This document shows, piece after piece, positions 4,924-7,609 of a stretch of 7,609 nucleotides of DNA. The DNA lies in assembly GCA_016185555.1 (NCBI GenBank), contig JACPNI010000108.1, positions 1-7,609 of the forward strand, given 5' to 3'. This DNA is from Candidatus Woesearchaeota archaeon. GTDB lineage: Archaea > Nanobdellota > Nanobdellia > SCGC-AAA011-G17 > JACPNG01. Position numbers and translations under genes: made by a program. Under the pieces are notes generated by a model. That model was not told the DNA's origin and searched no databases. It saw only the letters and a program-made list of their open reading frames with translations. Each line of letters starts with the position of its first letter. Position 1 is the stretch's first letter.

Positions 4924-6693
4924 ATGTTAAAGACTTCTATGCGTACACATACATGCAATGAGCTAACAAAGAAAGAGGCAAAAAAAAGGGTAATGTTATG
5001 CGGTTTTTGCCATACAATAAGGAATCATGGTGGGGTTGTTTTTATTGACCTAAGGGACAGGTATGGTTTAACGCAGATTGTTTTTGATCCTGGATATTCC
5101 AAGGAAACCCACAAAGAATCAGATAAACTGCGAAGGGAATTTGTAATCCAGATAGGTGGACTGGTTAAGTTAAGAAAAAAAGGAATGGAAAATTCAAATT
5201 TAAGCACTGGTGAAATAGAAGTCTTTGTTGATAAATTGGGTATTATAAGTGAAGCACAAACCCCACCAATAGAAATTGATGATAGGATTGTAGCAAATGA
5301 TGAAATAAGGTTAAAATATCGCTATTTGGATTTAAGAAGACCGATAATGCAGAATCATCTGTTATTAAGGCATAAAACAGCACAAGCAGTCAGGGAATAC
5401 CTTAACAGCCAGGAATTTTTGGAGATAGAAACACCAATGCTAATAAGGTCTACCCCAGAAGGTGCCCGTGATTATGTTGTTCCTTCGAGGGTTAACCAAG
5501 GCAAGTTTTATGCACTTCCACAAAGCCCCCAGCTGTATAAACAAATCTTAATGATTGCAGGTCTTGATAGATACTATCAGCTAGCTCGATGTTTAAGGGA
5601 TGAGGACTTAAGAACAGACAGACAACCGGAATTTACACAAATAGACATTGAAATGAGTTTTGTTGAGCAAAAAGATGTTTTGGAGGTTGTTGAGAGTACA
5701 GTTAAATATGCTTTTGAGAAGGTTCTTGGTTTAAAGTTTAAAGAAGGGTTTAAGGTTATGACTTATGACGAATCAATGGATAAATATGGGATTGATAAGC
5801 CAGATTTAAGGTTTGGATTAGAGCTTATTGATGTTACTGATATTGTCAGGAATAGTGACTTTGCTGTTTTTAAGGAGGTTGTAAAAAATAAAGGCATTGT
5901 CAAGGCCTTATATGCTGAAAAAGATTTTAGCAGGACAGAATTAGAGCAGTTTACTGAATCTTGTATTGCGAATGGTGCAAAGGGCCTGGCATATATGAAA
6001 AGTGATGGCAAAAAATTAGAATCAAATATTGTTAAATATTTCCCGGAAAAAATCCAAAAAGAGATTATAGAAGGAACTAAAGCAAAGAAAGGCTATATCT
6101 TTTTTATTGCTGATAAACCTAAGATAGTTAATTCAGCGTTGTCTAAATTAAGGCTTGAACTTGGAGAGAAGCTTTGTTTAATAAATAAAAAAGAATTTAG
6201 TTTTGTATGGATTGTAGATTTTCCTTTATTTGAGTGGAATGAAGATGAGGAAAAATGGGACCCCGCACATCATATGTTTACAATGCCTAAAAAAGAGCAC
6301 ATTAAATTTCTAGAGACAGAACCGGGAAAGGTTTATGCTGATTTATATGATTTAGTTTTAAATGGTGTTGAAATTGGTTCGGGTTCTATAAGAATAAATA
6401 ATCCAGAATTACAAGAAAGAGTAATGAATGTTGTTGGTTTTGATAAAGAAAGGGCAAGGAAAAGATTTGGATTTTTAATAGATGCGTATCGCTTCGGCGG
6501 TCCTTCTCATGGGGGATTTGCAGTAGGCTTTGATAGGCTAGTTGCATTAATGGGGGGTTCAAATGATATTCGTGAATTCTTAGCATTTCCAAAGAATAAA
6601 AATGCAGAAAACCCAATGGATGGCTGTCCGAGTGAAGTTACCAATGAGCAGTTGAAAGAGTTAGGCATTAAATTAGATTTTGTTAAGAAATAA
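4924..6693 (+). CDS. aspS: Aspartyl-tRNA synthetase, bacterial type, probably non-discriminating
   Basis: This class IIb synthetase activates aspartate and loads it on tRNA in the cytoplasm. At 589 residues it has bacterial architecture: an N-terminal OB-fold anticodon-binding domain (about 6-115), a catalytic core with RYLDLRRP (133-140), the bacterial TPEGARDYVVPSR segment (177-189) and motif 2 (RDEDLRTDRQPEFTQID, 225-241). An inserted GAD domain (about 285-420) follows, then motif 3 (GGFAVGFDRL, 530-539, Arg538 binding ATP) and a bacterial C-terminal extension (FPKNKN, 555-560, to the end). Usual archaeal AspRS is about 430 residues and lacks the GAD domain. His35 (in RNHGG) and Gly87 match His31 and Gly81 of the non-discriminating Pseudomonas enzyme, so it may also charge tRNA-Asn. 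ATG 4924 is favoured over Met6 (4939) by its distance from box A. It appears to be of bacterial origin in an archaeal context. Enzyme identity is secure; specificity is inferred. Confidence 0.97.
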   Translation: MLKTSMRTHTCNELTKKEAKKRVMLCGFCHTIRNHGGVVFIDLRDRYGLTQIVFDPGYSKETHKESDKLRREFVIQIGGLVKLRKKGMENSNLSTGEIEVFVDKLGIISEAQTPPIEIDDRIVANDEIRLKYRYLDLRRPIMQNHLLLRHKTAQAVREYLNSQEFLEIETPMLIRSTPEGARDYVVPSRVNQGKFYALPQSPQLYKQILMIAGLDRYYQLARCLRDEDLRTDRQPEFTQIDIEMSFVEQKDVLEVVESTVKYAFEKVLGLKFKEGFKVMTYDESMDKYGIDKPDLRFGLELIDVTDIVRNSDFAVFKEVVKNKGIVKALYAEKDFSRTELEQFTESCIANGAKGLAYMKSDGKKLESNIVKYFPEKIQKEIIEGTKAKKGYIFFIADKPKIVNSALSKLRLELGEKLCLINKKEFSFVWIVDFPLFEWNEDEEKWDPAHHMFTMPKKEHIKFLETEPGKVYADLYDLVLNGVEIGSGSIRINNPELQERVMNVVGFDKERARKRFGFLIDAYRFGGPSHGGFAVGFDRLVALMGGSNDIREFLAFPKNKNAENPMDGCPSEVTNEQLKELGIKLDFVKK

Positions 6694-6734
6694 ACTTAAG
6701 CTGAATTTAATACAACTATTAAGTGGTAATAAAA

Positions 6735-6750
6735 CGAAAGGCTTATAAAG
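6735..6750 (+). promoter_or_regulatory. BRE and box A of the right-edge gene
   Basis: CGAAAGG (6735-6741) is followed by CTTATAAAG (6742-6750), almost the same arrangement as the aspS promoter. The box centre is 26 bp before the ATG at 6772. A G-run at 6753-6757 lies between the box and the expected transcription start and so would not be part of the message. Confidence 0.65.
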
Positions 6751-6771
6751 AAGGGGGATTTTGCTAAACAT

Positions 6772-7609
6772 ATGCCAAATAATTATGATTTTAAAATAAA
6801 TTTAAAACACTTTAATAGGATTGATGATATTATATCTGCAACATTTAATAATGAACAAACTCTAATATTTGAACTTCCTTTAGGAGATATAAATGCGGCT
6901 AAATATAACGTTATGTTGCCTTCTTTAGTAGGCATGTATGATTTTGGCGCGAAGAACTTAAACAATGGTGAACCAACCACCTTTACTAAAGAAAAATGGA
7001 ATAATTTACGTGAAATCGTTAAACCTCACTATGGTTCTCATCCTATTGTAGCACTTGAACAGAAGGCTCATGAAGTTCATCAGGCGATTGTTGAACCATT
7101 AGGACTAGAAGAGATCATGCTTCGACCTTGGGGGAGTATGTTATTTACAGGCGCCATAACGATTACTTATCCAATCTTTGTTCCATTGGGTTTATTGGCT
7201 ATCGGCATTACTCATAAGCTCGGGAAAGACCCACGTGGTGAATCTGGTTTAGCTATGGGCTGTTTAATCGGTGCACCATTTTTATTCAAGAAGCATTTAA
7301 AAGAAATTTTTAGCCCCTCTAAATCAAAATATGCAATAATAAATACATACTTACTTGAAAAAAATGGTACGGATAATACACCAAAGTTATCCCTTTGTGA
7401 GATTGATAATGGTAAATTACCACGAATATACCTCCCGAATGGAGTTGAGCTCATTCATAAAGGCATTTCATCAAAACCGCATTTTGGATCGTATAGGGGT
7501 TGTGAATATTATTATAAAGTAGATTCATCCCTACAGAAGCAGTTATTTGGTATTGTTGATGAATTAGAAGTTGAAAGAGAAAAACTATTGGATTTTTCAA
7601 GAAACTTGG
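6772..7609 (+). CDS. Unrecognised membrane-associated protein, 3' truncated by the window edge
   Basis: An ATG at 6772 opens a frame that runs without a stop to the right edge (279 visible codons), preceded by a well-placed BRE/TATA promoter. I do not recognise the family. The first 120 residues are soluble-looking and polar, with MPNNYDFKINLKHFNRIDD at the start and a histidine/glutamate-containing EQKAHEVHQAIVEP segment (94-107). A strongly hydrophobic stretch follows (about 122-146), then a shorter one around 157-171 (SGLAMGCLIGAPFLF) ending in KKH. The rest is hydrophilic and ends in a charged, helix-prone segment (DELEVEREKL). It could be a membrane-anchored protein with domains on both sides, or with both soluble parts on one side as a hairpin. 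It carries no conserved enzyme motif that I can name, and its stop codon lies outside the window. Four of its eight arginine codons are CGN, but the sample is too small to argue for transfer. Confidence 0.8.
   Translation, partial: MPNNYDFKINLKHFNRIDDIISATFNNEQTLIFELPLGDINAAKYNVMLPSLVGMYDFGAKNLNNGEPTTFTKEKWNNLREIVKPHYGSHPIVALEQKAHEVHQAIVEPLGLEEIMLRPWGSMLFTGAITITYPIFVPLGLLAIGITHKLGKDPRGESGLAMGCLIGAPFLFKKHLKEIFSPSKSKYAIINTYLLEKNGTDNTPKLSLCEIDNGKLPRIYLPNGVELIHKGISSKPHFGSYRGCEYYYKVDSSLQKQLFGIVDELEVEREKLLDFSRNL

Noticed and set aside
6694..6734. A possible hairpin terminator after aspS
   Set aside because: I see no stable stem-loop or long T-run; archaeal termination signals are weak T-rich tracts that cannot be called here with confidence.
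6753..6759. G-rich GGGGGAT before the right-edge gene as a Shine-Dalgarno sequence
   Set aside because: It lies about 13-19 bases before the ATG and upstream of the expected transcription start, so it is unlikely to be in the mRNA.
6783..7454. Minus-strand open frames 6783-6980 and 7212-7454
   Set aside because: Both are antisense to a 279-codon open frame with a well-placed promoter; they have no promoter or recognisable motif.

Overview
The window looks like a piece of an AT-rich archaeal genome, most plausibly a small-genome DPANN-type lineage (Woesearchaeota or Pacearchaeota-like). The evidence is an archaea-specific Nre DNA-repair protein, an archaeal translin/TRAX-like protein, TATA-box (box A) plus purine-rich BRE promoters placed about 26-28 bp upstream of start codons, and no convincing Shine-Dalgarno sequences. 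The lineage is inferred from gene content and style; no rRNA or other marker is present.

Layout from left to right: (1) the 3' end of an unidentified plus-strand gene (stop at 113), tail-to-tail with (2) htpX, a membrane zinc metalloprotease on the minus strand. (3) A 98-bp divergent promoter region separates htpX from (4) a 481-residue secreted, C-terminally anchored surface protein with 50 cysteines, five CGNG-type modules, a thrombospondin type 3-like calcium site and a TSP1-like segment. Its 3' end overlaps by 21 bp the end of (5) a small M50 (site-2-protease-like) membrane protease, which lies 1 nt downstream of (6) nre on the minus strand, forming a two-gene operon. (7) A translin/TRAX-like RNA-binding protein is divergent from nre and appears to share a single near-symmetrical TATA element with it. 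(8) A bacterial-type aspartyl-tRNA synthetase with features of the non-discriminating class has its own promoter. (9) An unrecognised membrane protein gene runs off the right edge.

The genes do not form one pathway. They are mostly housekeeping and quality-control functions: membrane proteolysis (HtpX, M50), DNA repair (Nre, predicted to bind PCNA), RNA metabolism (translin/TRAX-like) and translation (AspRS). The less ordinary items are the cysteine-rich surface protein, the bacterial-type AspRS in an archaeal setting, and the uncharacterised gene at the right edge. I see no CRISPR array, insertion sequence, tRNA, rRNA or defence cassette, and no gene-free stretch longer than about 100 bp. 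I found no clear new multi-gene system here.
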